From Nocardioides renjunii (GTDB lineage: Bacteria > Actinomycetota > Actinomycetes > Propionibacteriales > Nocardioidaceae), in contig NZ_CP141058.1 in the NCBI RefSeq assembly GCF_034661175.1, positions 2,232,001-2,296,000 of the forward strand: a DNA stretch of 64,000 bases. The letters run 5' to 3'. Every line of letters begins with the position of its first letter. The first letter of the stretch is position 1. The position numbers and the translations under genes are program-made. Under the pieces are notes generated by a model. The model worked only from the letters and a program-made list of their open reading frames with translations. It had not been told where the DNA came from and ran no database searches. This document shows, piece by piece, positions 7,417-15,244 of this stretch.

Positions 7417-8868
7417 TCACTGAAGGGCCGCGGTCAGCCGCATCGTGTTGTCGAGGTAGCGCTGCACGGCCGGACGCCGGCTCCACTCCTCGAGGGTGAG
7501 CTCGCGCGACAGGGCGCGGTAGTCGTCCTCCACCTTGCGGAACCGCGCCACGACGTCGCTCCCGGTGACCATCATGGACACCTCGTGGTTGAGCGCGAAC
7601 GACCGCATGTCCATGTTGCTCGAGCCGATCACGGCGACGTCGTCGTCGATGCTGAAGTGCTTGGAGTGCAGCACCGCGGGTGCGGGGTAGAGGTGGATCC
7701 GGACGCCGGCCTCGAGGAGTGCCTGGTAGTAGGAGCACTGGGCGTGGTAGACCATGAACTGGTCGCCCTCCTCGCTCACGAAGAGCTCCACCTCGACGCC
7801 ACGGCGAGCGGCCGTCGTGACCGCGTAGAGCAGCGGCTCGTCCGGCACGAAGTAGGGGCTGGTCAGCGAGACCCTGTGGTGCGCCGAGTAGATCAGGGTC
7901 GTGAACAGCCGCAGGTTGTTCTCGGTGCCGTAGCCCGGACCGCTCGGCAGCACCTGCGCCGCCACACCGTCGTCGTGGCGCGCCGGCTCCACGGAGACGA
8001 GCTCCTCGTCCAGGCGCTCGCCGGTCTCCGCGTACCAGTCCTTCGCGAACACGGCGCGCAGCGCCCGCACGGTCGGACCGTCGACGCGGGCGACGAGCTC
8101 GACCCACTCGCGGCCCGCCTCGTGGTTCTTCGGCTTGTTGTAGCCGGGCTCCACCAGGTTCTGCGAGCCCATGAACGCGGTGCGTCCGTCGACGACGAGG
8201 ATCTTGCGGTGGTTGCGCAGGTCCGGGCGCTGGAACTGACCCTTGAGCGGGCGGACCGGCAGCATGGGGTGCCACTCGATCGTGGTCCGCGCGAGCCGCT
8301 CCTGGAACCCCGCGAAGCCGGGGATGGAGCGCGACCCCATGTGGTCGAACAGCAGCCGCACCCGCACCCCTCGCGCGGTGGCGGCCACGAGCGCCTCGAA
8401 GAAGGGGCCCGTCACGTCGTCCCATGCGGCGATGTAGAACTCCACCTCGACGGACACGGTGGCGGACGCGACCTCGGCGGTCATGGCGGCGACGGCGTCG
8501 CGGTAGCCCGGGACGAGGTCGATCCGGTTGCCCGCCTGCAGGGGCAGCGAGCCCAGGTTGCGGTTCAGGTGCACCACCGATGCCAGGTAGGGCGGCCCGT
8601 CGACGGGCTCGGTCACGAGCCGGTCGACGGCGGTGCGGATGGCGCGGTCCGACTCCTGCTGCCGGGCGAGGCGTCGCCGGCCGAGGTCGGTCCGCCCCAG
8701 GAGGAGGAAGACCGCGAAGCCGGCCAGCGGGATGATGAGGATGAGGATGAGCCACGCCATGGCCGCGGACGGCTTCCGGTTGCCGGGGATGACGCCGAGG
8801 GCGATGACCTTGATGACGTAGTCGGCGACCACGAGCGCCGCGCCGAGCACGATCAACAGCTCCGACAC
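7417..8868 (-). CDS. cls: cardiolipin synthase (two PLD domains)
   Basis: 483 residues. Two N-terminal membrane helices (residues 5-25 and 38-58) precede two phospholipase-D motifs. The first is HRKILVVDGRTAFMGSQN near residue 220 and the second HSKHFSIDDDVAVIGSSN near 398; both keep the HxKxxxxD catalytic His, Lys and Asp. This is the standard bacterial Cls layout and length, condensing two phosphatidylglycerols into cardiolipin plus glycerol at the inner membrane. The GTG at 8866-8868 is preceded by AGGAGGT at ideal spacing. The left arm of the second bidirectional promoter palindrome lies upstream, suggesting stress control of membrane composition. Confidence 0.93.
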   Translation of the reverse strand: MSELLIVLGAALVVADYVIKVIALGVIPGNRKPSAAMAWLILILIIPLAGFAVFLLLGRTDLGRRRLARQQESDRAIRTAVDRLVTEPVDGPPYLASVVHLNRNLGSLPLQAGNRIDLVPGYRDAVAAMTAEVASATVSVEVEFYIAAWDDVTGPFFEALVAATARGVRVRLLFDHMGSRSIPGFAGFQERLARTTIEWHPMLPVRPLKGQFQRPDLRNHRKILVVDGRTAFMGSQNLVEPGYNKPKNHEAGREWVELVARVDGPTVRALRAVFAKDWYAETGERLDEELVSVEPARHDDGVAAQVLPSGPGYGTENNLRLFTTLIYSAHHRVSLTSPYFVPDEPLLYAVTTAARRGVEVELFVSEEGDQFMVYHAQCSYYQALLEAGVRIHLYPAPAVLHSKHFSIDDDVAVIGSSNMDMRSFALNHEVSMMVTGSDVVARFRKVEDDYRALSRELTLEEWSRRPAVQRYLDNTMRLTAALQ

Positions 8869-8893
8869 GGGACCTCCTGGACCGGGGACGGCC

Positions 8894-8967
8894 ATCGTCG
8901 GCGAACCGGCTCGAGGGCGTCCTCATCCGTGCCGGGTGAGGCGTGGCGACGCGGGGGCGCCCACTGT
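8894..8967. promoter_or_regulatory. bidirectional promoter palindrome, copy B
   Basis: Centre: CCTCATC (8921-8927), 7-nt spacer, GGTGAGG (8935-8941). Rightward, 18 nt then CCCACTGT (8960-8967). Leftward, 19 nt then CCGACGAT (complement of 8894-8901), 25 nt before the cls GTG. The rightward -10 box ends only 6 nt before the ATG at 8974, so that transcript would be leaderless. The arm and spacer lengths are identical to copies A and C. Confidence 0.6.
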
Positions 8968-8973
8968 CGGCCC

Positions 8974-9483
8974 ATGAGGCCTGGCACCCGGCACCCGAGC
9001 CCCGTCCTGCGGGGGGCCTGGTCGGCTGTCGTGTGGCCGGTCCTGGCCGGCGTCGCGACGGCGCTCGGCGCCGTGGGGGCGTATCGGGCCTCGACCGTGC
9101 TGGGACTGCTCGCGACGTTCCTGCTCCTGGGCGCCCTCACGGCGGGCTGCCTGTTCTGCATCGCCCTCGAGCTGGCGCCGACCGCCCGCGAGGCCGCCCG
9201 ACGCGCGATCACGCTGCCGGTGGCCGTCCTGGCCGGATGGGGACTGGTCAGTGCCTTCAACCTCTACGGCCTGCTGGTCGTGGTCGCGCTGGCCGCCACC
9301 TCCCCGCCTGTGACCCGACGCCTCTCCCCCCGGCTGGCCGACCGTGCGGATGCAGTCCGGGGAGGTCGGCCGGCGCCGGACGACGTGACGCCGTACGACC
9401 GGCTGGAGCGCGAGCGCGTGAACCGGCGGTTCGAGGAGCTGGTCTCTGGCCTGGACGACCCCGGCGAGGCGCAGGAGCGGTGA
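8974..9483 (+). CDS. small membrane protein of unknown function
   Basis: 169 residues. Four hydrophobic segments cover about residues 15-110, with an Arg-rich loop after the second pair (APTAREAARRAITLPVA). The tail is a soluble charged region containing DRLERERVNRRFEELVSGLD, probably a cytoplasmic helix. I do not recognise a family. The ATG at 8974 has no ribosome site and lies 6 nt downstream of a candidate -10 box, so a leaderless mRNA is plausible. The next gene begins 2 bases after this stop and is probably co-translated. Confidence 0.7.
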   Translation: MRPGTRHPSPVLRGAWSAVVWPVLAGVATALGAVGAYRASTVLGLLATFLLLGALTAGCLFCIALELAPTAREAARRAITLPVAVLAGWGLVSAFNLYGLLVVVALAATSPPVTRRLSPRLADRADAVRGGRPAPDDVTPYDRLERERVNRRFEELVSGLDDPGEAQER

Positions 9484-9485
9484 CC

Positions 9486-9953
9486 GTGTCCTGGGACGAG
9501 CAGCCGGCCACCTACGAGATCCGCCTGCAGGGGAGGCCACCCGGCTGGCTGCGGGACAGGTTCGGCATGCTGAGGACCAGCCCCGCGCCGGCCCAGACCG
9601 TGCTGTTCCGCCGTGTCGACTCCCCCCGCGACCTCGACGTGCTGCTGTCCCGGCTCACGTCGCTGGGTCTCACCCTCGCCGAGGTGCACGAGCACCAGCC
9701 GTCGGGCGTGCCGGCGGACGCCTCCGGCCGGACCAACGGGCCGTGCAGCTACGAGGTGCGCGTCGACGGCCGTCTGGGCGAGTCGTTCCTGACGTTCCTC
9801 AGCTGGCGGCACTGCGTCGTCCCGGAGCAGACCTCGGTCCTGGTCGAGGCCCGTCCCGAGGACGTCCTGCAGCTCCTCGCGACCTGCTCGGAGCTGGGGT
9901 TGGGCATCGAGCGGGTCCGGCGGGTGAGCAGCACGAGCTCCGCCACCGGGTGA
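9486..9953 (+). CDS. protein with two tandem copies of a small alpha/beta domain
   Basis: 155 residues. The protein is an internal duplication. Copy 1 (about residues 8-68) runs YEIRLQG, then FGMLRTSPAPAQTVLFRRVD, then LSRLTSLGLTLAEVHEHQ. Copy 2 (about 88-150) runs YEVRVDG, FLSWRHCVVPEQTSVLVEA, LQLLATCSELGLGIERVRRV. The same unit forms the whole of the 73-residue protein at 12359-12580. The pattern of strand, strand, helix and strand suggests an ACT-like or ferredoxin-like fold, but no binding residues stand out. The GTG at 9486 is 8 nt after AGGAG. A membrane protein gene lies directly upstream and a LuxR regulator converges 4 bp downstream. Function unknown. Confidence 0.78.
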   Translation: MSWDEQPATYEIRLQGRPPGWLRDRFGMLRTSPAPAQTVLFRRVDSPRDLDVLLSRLTSLGLTLAEVHEHQPSGVPADASGRTNGPCSYEVRVDGRLGESFLTFLSWRHCVVPEQTSVLVEARPEDVLQLLATCSELGLGIERVRRVSSTSSATG

Positions 9954-9957
9954 GTCC

Positions 9958-12240
9958 TCAGATCAGCTGCTGGCGCCTGGCCACCGCCACGGCGTCGGTG
10001 CGGGAGTGGGCACCGAGCTTGCGGTAGAGCGCCTGCACGTGGGTCTTGACCGTGTTGGCCGACAGGTGCAGCACCGCAGCGATCTCGGTGAGGCTGAGGG
10101 TGCCCTGCAGGAGCCGCAGCACGTCGAGCTCCCTGCCGGTGAGCGGCTCCTCCAGCGGGTCCTGCCGGAGCCGCTCCCGGAAGGCCGCCCGGACGACCGC
10201 GACGCGGGCGTGCATCGCGGCCATCCCCTCGGTCCAGCGGTCGTTCCGGGCGGCCAGCTCGTCGAGGAGGTGCTGCGCCTTCCCCAGGTCGTCGAGATCC
10301 ACCGCGACGCGCGCCATCACGAGGAGGTGGTGGATCCCCGGCCAGGGGCCGATGGTCGGGAGCCGGCGTCGCAGGGCCCAGCCCTCCTCGAGGGTGACCA
10401 TGGCTTCGGCGAGCTTGCCCGCCGCCGCCTGCGACTGCCCGAGCGCGGTGAAGGCGAGCGACCGCGCCTGCGGCATGGCGTAGACCTCACGCTCGTCGGC
10501 GATCCGCATCGCCTGGTCCGCCATCTCGGCGGCGACGTCGTGCCGGCCGAGCTCGGCGTTGACGAGGGCGCAGTCCGCCAACGCCGCCAGGCGAACCATC
10601 GGCAGAGCCGCATCGCTGTGCACCGCCCTCAGCAGCGGCGGCATGGCCGCCGCCAGGTCGCCCAGCACGTACGCCGCGTGCCCGAGGCTGCGCTGCGCCA
10701 TGGCGTACTGGATGGTCCGCGCGTCCGTCTCGAGCTCGGCGGCGCGGCTCGCCCCGGACATCATCGGCAGCGGACCGTCGTAGCCGAACATGCCGTGGAC
10801 CAGTGCGACCGCGGACTCGACCGAGTGCGTCCCGTCGGGCAGGGGTCCGTCGTGGAGCACCGGCGCCAGGCCGTCGAGGTGGCGGGCGAGCACCGCCTGG
10901 TCCCCCGTGATGGCGGCCACCCACGCTGCTGCGACCCCCGCGGACGGGTGGCGGGAGATGGCCTCGGTGCCCAGTCCGTCCAGCCACGACCGCAACGTGT
11001 GCGCACGGCCGCCGTCCAGGTGGGCGATCACGCTCTTCTGCACGAGATCGGCCGCGCAGCCCGTGTCGCCGGCTGCGAGCAGGTGGGTGACCGCCTCGTC
11101 GACGTGGTGGTGGAGGCGGAACCACTCGGCGGCACGCCGGTGCAGCACGGGGACGCGCTCGGGGTGGAGCACCTCGAGGTGGCTGCGGACCACGGCTGCG
11201 AACAGGTGGTGGAACCGGAACCACCGACCCTCGTCGTCGAGCGGCACGAGGAAGAGGTTCGCGCGCTCGAGCTCGCGCAGCACCGCCGCCGACCCGGTGG
11301 TCTCGACGACGTGGTCGCAGAGCGCCGCGCAGAAGGTGTCGAGGACGGAGATCTCGAGGATCAGGCGGCGCACCGGCTCCGGGTGTCCGCTCAGCACCTC
11401 CTCGGAGAAGTAGTCGGCGACCGACCGGTGGCTGCCGTCGAAGCGGTGCACCTGCTCGTCGGCGTCGGAGCGCCCGGCCAGGGCGAGCGCCGCGAGGTAG
11501 AGGCCGGCCGGCCATCCCTCGGTCGTGGCGAGGAGCTCCGAGACGCCCTCCGCGCGCAGCGCGACGTTCTCGACCGACAGGAGCGACGCCGCCTCCGGCT
11601 CGGTGAAGCGGAGGGCGTCGGCTCGGATCTCCCCCAACAGCCCCGACGCCCGCAGTCGTCCCAGCTTCAGCCCCGGGTCGACGCGAGTCAGGATGACGAG
11701 GTGCACGTGGTGCGGCAGGTGCTCGACGAGGAACGACACCTGGTCGTGGCACGCCGGGTTGGTGATGCACTGGAAGTCGTCGAGGAGGATCACGACCTCG
11801 TCCGGCGCGGAGGACAGTGCGCCCAGCAGCCTGGGCAGGGCGCCCGCGACGAGCTCGCCACCGGGTGCGGCCAAGGACGTCGCCAGCTCGGCCGACACCG
11901 CGCACCCGGCACGATCGAGCGCGACCGCCACGTGGGTCCACAGGCGTGCGGGGTCGTTGTCACCGTCGTCCAGGGCGACCCACGCGGTGGCGCGGGAACC
12001 CTTGCTGTCCGCCAGCCACTGGGCGGCCACGGTGGTCTTCCCGTAGCCGGCCGGTGCCGAGACGAGGACGATCGGGCGGCGGGCCGCCTCGTCGAAGACG
12101 TCCACGAGGCGCTGCCGCGCGACCCAGGCCGCGCGCTGGGGCGGTGGATGCAGCTTCGTCTCCAGGACGAGCTGGAGCGGCGGGGCGACGCTCGGCTCTC
12201 CCAGGCCGGACGCCACCTCGCTCGAGCTCGGGTCAGACAT
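9958..12240 (-). CDS. LuxR-family ATP-binding transcriptional activator (MalT/LAL-like)
   Basis: 760 residues. An N-terminal P-loop ATPase has VSAPAGYGKTTVAAQW near residue 50 and a Walker B-type DEVVILLDDFQ near 150. A winged-helix/TPR-like middle follows, then a C-terminal LuxR HTH (about 695-760) containing LTGRELDVLRLLQGTLSLTE and SANTVKTHVQALYRKLGAHS. This is the MalT-like architecture, in which an inducer and ATP drive oligomerisation and promoter activation. The ATG at 12238-12240 gives a typical N-terminus; an ATG 13 codons upstream is possible. Its position in the stress cluster makes it a candidate local regulator, but no target is shown. Confidence 0.9.
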   Translation of the reverse strand: MSDPSSSEVASGLGEPSVAPPLQLVLETKLHPPPQRAAWVARQRLVDVFDEAARRPIVLVSAPAGYGKTTVAAQWLADSKGSRATAWVALDDGDNDPARLWTHVAVALDRAGCAVSAELATSLAAPGGELVAGALPRLLGALSSAPDEVVILLDDFQCITNPACHDQVSFLVEHLPHHVHLVILTRVDPGLKLGRLRASGLLGEIRADALRFTEPEAASLLSVENVALRAEGVSELLATTEGWPAGLYLAALALAGRSDADEQVHRFDGSHRSVADYFSEEVLSGHPEPVRRLILEISVLDTFCAALCDHVVETTGSAAVLRELERANLFLVPLDDEGRWFRFHHLFAAVVRSHLEVLHPERVPVLHRRAAEWFRLHHHVDEAVTHLLAAGDTGCAADLVQKSVIAHLDGGRAHTLRSWLDGLGTEAISRHPSAGVAAAWVAAITGDQAVLARHLDGLAPVLHDGPLPDGTHSVESAVALVHGMFGYDGPLPMMSGASRAAELETDARTIQYAMAQRSLGHAAYVLGDLAAAMPPLLRAVHSDAALPMVRLAALADCALVNAELGRHDVAAEMADQAMRIADEREVYAMPQARSLAFTALGQSQAAAGKLAEAMVTLEEGWALRRRLPTIGPWPGIHHLLVMARVAVDLDDLGKAQHLLDELAARNDRWTEGMAAMHARVAVVRAAFRERLRQDPLEEPLTGRELDVLRLLQGTLSLTEIAAVLHLSANTVKTHVQALYRKLGAHSRTDAVAVARRQQLI

Positions 12241-12358
12241 GGCGCATGCTCGCCCCCCGTCGGTCGACCGACACGTCACCGTATCCCCCGGTCACCCTGA
12301 GGGGCGAGCGCTTTGCCGGCGCGCCGTCCCGGGCAGCGAGCAAGACAGGCACCCGCGC

Positions 12359-12580
12359 TCACTCGAGGTCGTCGTACACCTGCTCCCGCCTCACGTCGAC
12401 CAGGACCAGCCCCTCGCGCCGCAGGGCCTCGAGGATGCCGTGCAGCTCCGCCTCGTCGGCGAGCTCGGCGCGCATCGTCGTCCCGACCGGGTCGACGGAG
12501 ACGCTGATCCGCGCGAAGTCGTCGACCAGGTCCGGCGGCACCTCACCGAGCACCCGGATCTCGTATGCGGACCTCGACAT
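12359..12580 (-). CDS. single-copy version of the small domain duplicated at 9486-9953
   Basis: 73 residues. YEIRVLGEVP is followed by FARISVSVDPVGTTMRAEL and then ILEALRREGLVLVDVRRE, the same order and spacing as either half of the 155-residue protein 2.4 kb away. The ATG at 12578-12580 is preferred; an upstream in-frame ATG at 12611-12613 would add 11 residues without homology. No catalytic motif or membrane segment is present. The paralogy suggests both proteins belong to one stress or signalling family found in actinobacteria, whose role I cannot name. Confidence 0.72.
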   Translation of the reverse strand: MSRSAYEIRVLGEVPPDLVDDFARISVSVDPVGTTMRAELADEAELHGILEALRREGLVLVDVRREQVYDDLE

Positions 12581-12641
12581 GTGAGTCTCGATTCTCGGCG
12601 CCCAGTGGATCACGACAGGGTCTCGCGACCGAGGCGTCGAC

Positions 12642-12664
12642 GCGTCACCCCCAGCGGGTGACGC
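12642..12664. terminator. 9-bp perfect hairpin GCGTCACCC/GGGTGACGC
   Basis: The arms are 12642-12650 and 12656-12664 with a 5-nt loop. It lies 25 bp downstream of the ANTAR gene and 62 bp upstream of the next leftward start, so it could terminate the former or be an operator for the latter. The arms end in GGGTGA like the bidirectional palindromes, but there is no matching -10 box. Confidence 0.5.
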
Positions 12665-12689
12665 CGATCCTCCCGGTGACTCGGCCGCC

Positions 12690-12956
12690 TCACTCCGCGG
12701 TCGGCAGCTCGCGTGTCTCGGCGATGTGCCGGGCGATGTCGACCAGCTTGCGGTTCGAGTGGGACGACACGCGCCTGAGGTAGTCGATGGCCTGTGCGGC
12801 GCTCATGCCCAGCCGCTCCATCAGGATCCCCTGCGCCTGGCCGATGACCGTGCGGGCCTGCATGCCCCTCTGCAGGTGCTCGATCTCCATCGCGGCGATG
12901 GCCAACGGGGTCGCATCGGACTCAGCCGCCTGGTCCGGCCTCTGGGCATCGATCAT
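12690..12956 (-). CDS. ANTAR-domain RNA-binding regulator
   Basis: 88 residues, essentially a lone ANTAR domain. The segment VIGQAQGILMERLGMSAAQA, then IDYLRRVSSHSNRKLVDIA, matches the conserved three-helix ANTAR fold with its Ala and aromatic/hydrophobic contact positions. ANTAR domains bind paired RNA hairpins and prevent transcription termination. No receiver domain is present, so control must come from elsewhere. The ATG at 12954-12956 follows GGAGGAA by 7 nt and is preferred over one 14 codons upstream. An AT-rich promoter-like stretch lies just upstream at 13000-13032. Confidence 0.88.
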   Translation of the reverse strand: MIDAQRPDQAAESDATPLAIAAMEIEHLQRGMQARTVIGQAQGILMERLGMSAAQAIDYLRRVSSHSNRKLVDIARHIAETRELPTAE

Positions 12957-12999
12957 CGACTCGTTCCTCCGTGCTGCCTGCGGATCGGGCTTGCCCAAA

Positions 13000-13032
13000 C
13001 CCTATACACAGGTGCACAGCTTTTCTATACGC
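13000..13032 (-). promoter_or_regulatory. AT-rich promoter-like region upstream of the ANTAR gene
   Basis: On the minus strand two TATAG boxes (complements of 13002-13006 and 13025-13029) are separated by 18 nt, within one of the few AT-rich stretches of the window. Either box could be a -10 element for the ANTAR gene, whose ATG is about 45 nt downstream. It does not resemble the GGTGAGG promoters. Confidence 0.4.
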
Positions 13033-13193
13033 GACCCGGCGAACCCGCGGTCGGTGCCCCGCGGCCAGCAGCCCGGCCGCGGGGCGGTCCCCACACAACC
13101 CCGGTCGGCGCGATGGCCGGCCGCGTCCCGCTCAGCGGCTTCCCCGGTGCAGCTGGTCGTGGCTGGACGGTACGCCCGTCACGGGGTGCACAC

Positions 13194-13234
13194 TCCACCC
13201 CTGGGGCGGGGTGGACTCTGTCCAAGGTCGGACA
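13194..13234 (-). terminator. tandem hairpins downstream of the 434-residue membrane protein gene
   Basis: TCCACCCC (13194-13201) pairs with GGGGTGGA (13208-13215), and TGTCC pairs with GGACA across a 6-nt loop (13219-13234). Both lie 25-65 bp beyond the stop of the leftward membrane protein gene at 13259. The remaining bases of the 300-bp gap up to 12957 hold no convincing gene. Confidence 0.5.
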
Positions 13235-13258
13235 GGCGTGACTCGCGTACGTCGATGG

Positions 13259-14563
13259 CTAGGTGGCCTCGACGGGGATGGCGTCTCCCCGGTGACGCGT
13301 GTCGACAGCGGTGGCCTCCTCGCCGGCGCCGACCAGCACCTGGAGGGCGACCAGGCCCGCGACCACGGTCGCGAGCGACCACCAGAAGCGCTCCATGGAG
13401 ACCTGGTTGCCCCAGAGCAGGACCACCCCGCCGGCCAGGACGACGAGCACCCGCAGCCAGGCCCGGTTGCCAGCCACCCAACGTCCTGTTGCGCCGACGG
13501 AGTCACCTCCGAGGCGTGCCCCGGTCCCCTCGAGCGCCGACGCGAGCCGGGTGCGGACGGCCGTGCCGTACGCGTTGGGCCCGGCGAAGCACCCCGCGAC
13601 GACCAGCGTCAGCCCGAGGGCCAGCACCACGTCCTGGCCCCGCTCGAGGTAGGCGAGCAGCGTGTCGTAGAAGACCCGGCTCGCCGGGCCGAACACGGTG
13701 CCCGAGAGCTGGTTGACGAACAGCTGGCGCCCGATCGCGAGGGCCAGCGCGACCAGCACGGCGTTCGCCACGAGGGCCGCCCCGATCAGCACGCCCATCC
13801 GGGGCCGACGCCGGGCGAGGACGAAGGCGAGGACGTAGAGGGCGGCGACCACAGGGAGCATCCAGATCGCGATCGGGTTGCTGAAGGCGTAGATGGTGCG
13901 CAGCTGCGCCAGACCCTCGGACTGCAGCAGGACGACCTGCCGGTCGGTCGCGGGGACGGGCAGGTTCTCGACCAGCGTGAGCCCGCGGTCGACGAGTCGC
14001 CCCTTGACCGCGGTGATGACCGCGTCGACGTCCAGGACGAGTTGGTCGCCCTGGACCGTGACGGCTCCGGAACCCTCCCCCGTCAGCACGCGCTGCAGCG
14101 CCTGCTGCGCCCTGATGTTGACCTGCACCCAGAGGTCGGCGAACTGGTCCGAGGCGATGAAGGCGCGCACCTCACGGTCGATCAGGCCGTTGATCGCCGC
14201 GGCCAGGGGCCCCACCAGCTGCTCCAGGCGGGGCCGGTCGGTGATCACGCCGGCGAAGACCTCGTCGAGGACGGCCTCGATGTCGACCTGGTTCTCGATG
14301 GCGTCGGTGACCTTGGTGGCGATGACGTCCTGCACCTCGGGCGAGGCCACGAGCGGGTCCACCGTGGAGACGTAGCGGTCGGTGTCGTTCAGGGTCCGCT
14401 GCCCCCAGTAGGCCACCGCGGCGGGCGTGGTCAGGAGGGCGGCGAGCAGGAGGCAGACGAACGCGGCGACCGAGCGTCCACGGGACGGGCCGGCCGGGGT
14501 CTCGGATGGGGGTTCGGTCCGGGTAGGGACGGTGGGCGCGTTCGGTGTCGAGAGCTGCGACAT
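13259..14563 (-). CDS. multi-pass membrane protein of unknown function
   Basis: 434 residues. A Pro/Thr-rich N-terminal tail precedes a membrane helix at about 32-52 (VAAFVCLLLAALLTTPAAVA). A large extracytoplasmic helical domain follows (about 55-225, containing WGQRTLNDTDRYVSTVDPL). A C-terminal block of six or so helices (about 230-405) ends in a charged tail. This looks like a common actinobacterial hypothetical family, but I cannot name a function. Copy C of the bidirectional promoter lies upstream, with -35 GGTGAGG and -10 CCTACGGT, 76 nt before the ATG. Confidence 0.8.
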   Translation of the reverse strand: MSQLSTPNAPTVPTRTEPPSETPAGPSRGRSVAAFVCLLLAALLTTPAAVAYWGQRTLNDTDRYVSTVDPLVASPEVQDVIATKVTDAIENQVDIEAVLDEVFAGVITDRPRLEQLVGPLAAAINGLIDREVRAFIASDQFADLWVQVNIRAQQALQRVLTGEGSGAVTVQGDQLVLDVDAVITAVKGRLVDRGLTLVENLPVPATDRQVVLLQSEGLAQLRTIYAFSNPIAIWMLPVVAALYVLAFVLARRRPRMGVLIGAALVANAVLVALALAIGRQLFVNQLSGTVFGPASRVFYDTLLAYLERGQDVVLALGLTLVVAGCFAGPNAYGTAVRTRLASALEGTGARLGGDSVGATGRWVAGNRAWLRVLVVLAGGVVLLWGNQVSMERFWWSLATVVAGLVALQVLVGAGEEATAVDTRHRGDAIPVEAT

Positions 14564-14639
14564 GGCTTCTCCGTCGGAGGTGACGTGGCGGTGTCCGGGA
14601 CCCGCGTCGGATCGCCGTGGGTCGAGCCGCCGTCGGCCG

Positions 14640-14713
14640 ACCGTAGGTCGGTGCTCGTGCCGGTCACCTCACCCCGGGCGGGTGAGCGCTGGACGGCGAC
14701 CGTCCTCACCCGT
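14640..14713. promoter_or_regulatory. bidirectional promoter palindrome, copy C
   Basis: Centre: CCTCACC (14667-14673), 7-nt spacer, GGTGAGC (14681-14687). Leftward, 19 nt then CCTACGGT (complement of 14640-14647), upstream of the membrane protein gene. Rightward, 18 nt then the weaker TCACCCGT (14706-14713), 39 nt before the ATG of the repeat-bearing ORF at 14753. The geometry matches copies A and B exactly. Confidence 0.6.
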
Positions 14714-14752
14714 CGCGCAGGATGCCCGGCAACCCTGACGAGAGGAAGCCCG

Positions 14753-15241
14753 ATGACTGACCCCGTGTCGTCCTGGCGGGACGGTCCCACCGCCGCGGGG
14801 GTGGCGGCAGGTTTCAGTTTCGGGGTGGCACGGGTGCGATGTGCAGTTTCGGGGTGGGCCGGGTGCGATGTGCCGCCACCTTCCCGAGGTCCGCCGTGGG
14901 GGTGGCGGCAGGTTGCAGGCAGCGGGGTCCGGGACTGCGATGTGCCGCCACCTTCCCGAGGTCCGCCGTGGGGGTGGCGGCAGATTGCAGGCAGCGGGGT
15001 CCGCAACAGCGATGTGCCGCCACCTTCCCGAGGTCCGCCGTGGGGGTGGCGGCAGATTGCAGGCAGCGAGGTCCGCAACAGCGATGTGCCGCCCACCTGG
15101 CCGAGTACCACGGACGCCGTCCGCCGCTTCGTCGGTGCAGGACGGTCGGGTGTCCGCCATCAGGTCGTCACGGACGAGGCATCGGTGCTCCGCCAGGTTG
15201 GCGCGAGGTTCTGGTCCCTCGCCCCGGCCAGCGACGCCTAA
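14753..15241 (+). CDS. possible small protein carrying three in-frame 24-residue repeats
   Basis: 162 residues if translated. The ATG follows AGAGGAAG by 5 nt and sits 39 nt after a weak promoter box. Residues about 39-110 are three copies of a 24-residue unit (SRGPPWGWRQIAGSGVRN-type) encoded by the 72-bp DNA repeat. The N- and C-terminal flanks are non-repetitive (MTDPVSSWRDGPTAAGVA at the start, RQVGARFWSLAPASDA at the end). A hairpin lies just after the stop. Because 72 is divisible by three, every frame stays open through the array, so an open frame is weak evidence. It could be a genuine repeat-expanded protein or a non-coding array. No family recognised. Confidence 0.35.
   Translation: MTDPVSSWRDGPTAAGVAAGFSFGVARVRCAVSGWAGCDVPPPSRGPPWGWRQVAGSGVRDCDVPPPSRGPPWGWRQIAGSGVRNSDVPPPSRGPPWGWRQIAGSEVRNSDVPPTWPSTTDAVRRFVGAGRSGVRHQVVTDEASVLRQVGARFWSLAPASDA
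14867..15093. repeat. 72-bp tandem repeat, three full copies plus a fragment
   Basis: Copies start at 14867, 14939 and 15011, and a short fourth copy starts at 15083 and diverges after about 11 bp. Each unit carries an internal inverted repeat, TGCCGCCACC with GGTGGCGGCA, around a loop of about 20 nt, so a transcript would form a row of hairpins. A related 29-bp direct repeat with the core CAGTTTCGGGGTGG lies just upstream at about 14814-14870. Confidence 0.9.
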
Positions 15242-15244
15242 GTC

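Noticed and set aside
14867..15093. CRISPR array
   Set aside because: The 72-bp units are directly adjacent without unique spacers, carry internal hairpins and there are no cas genes.
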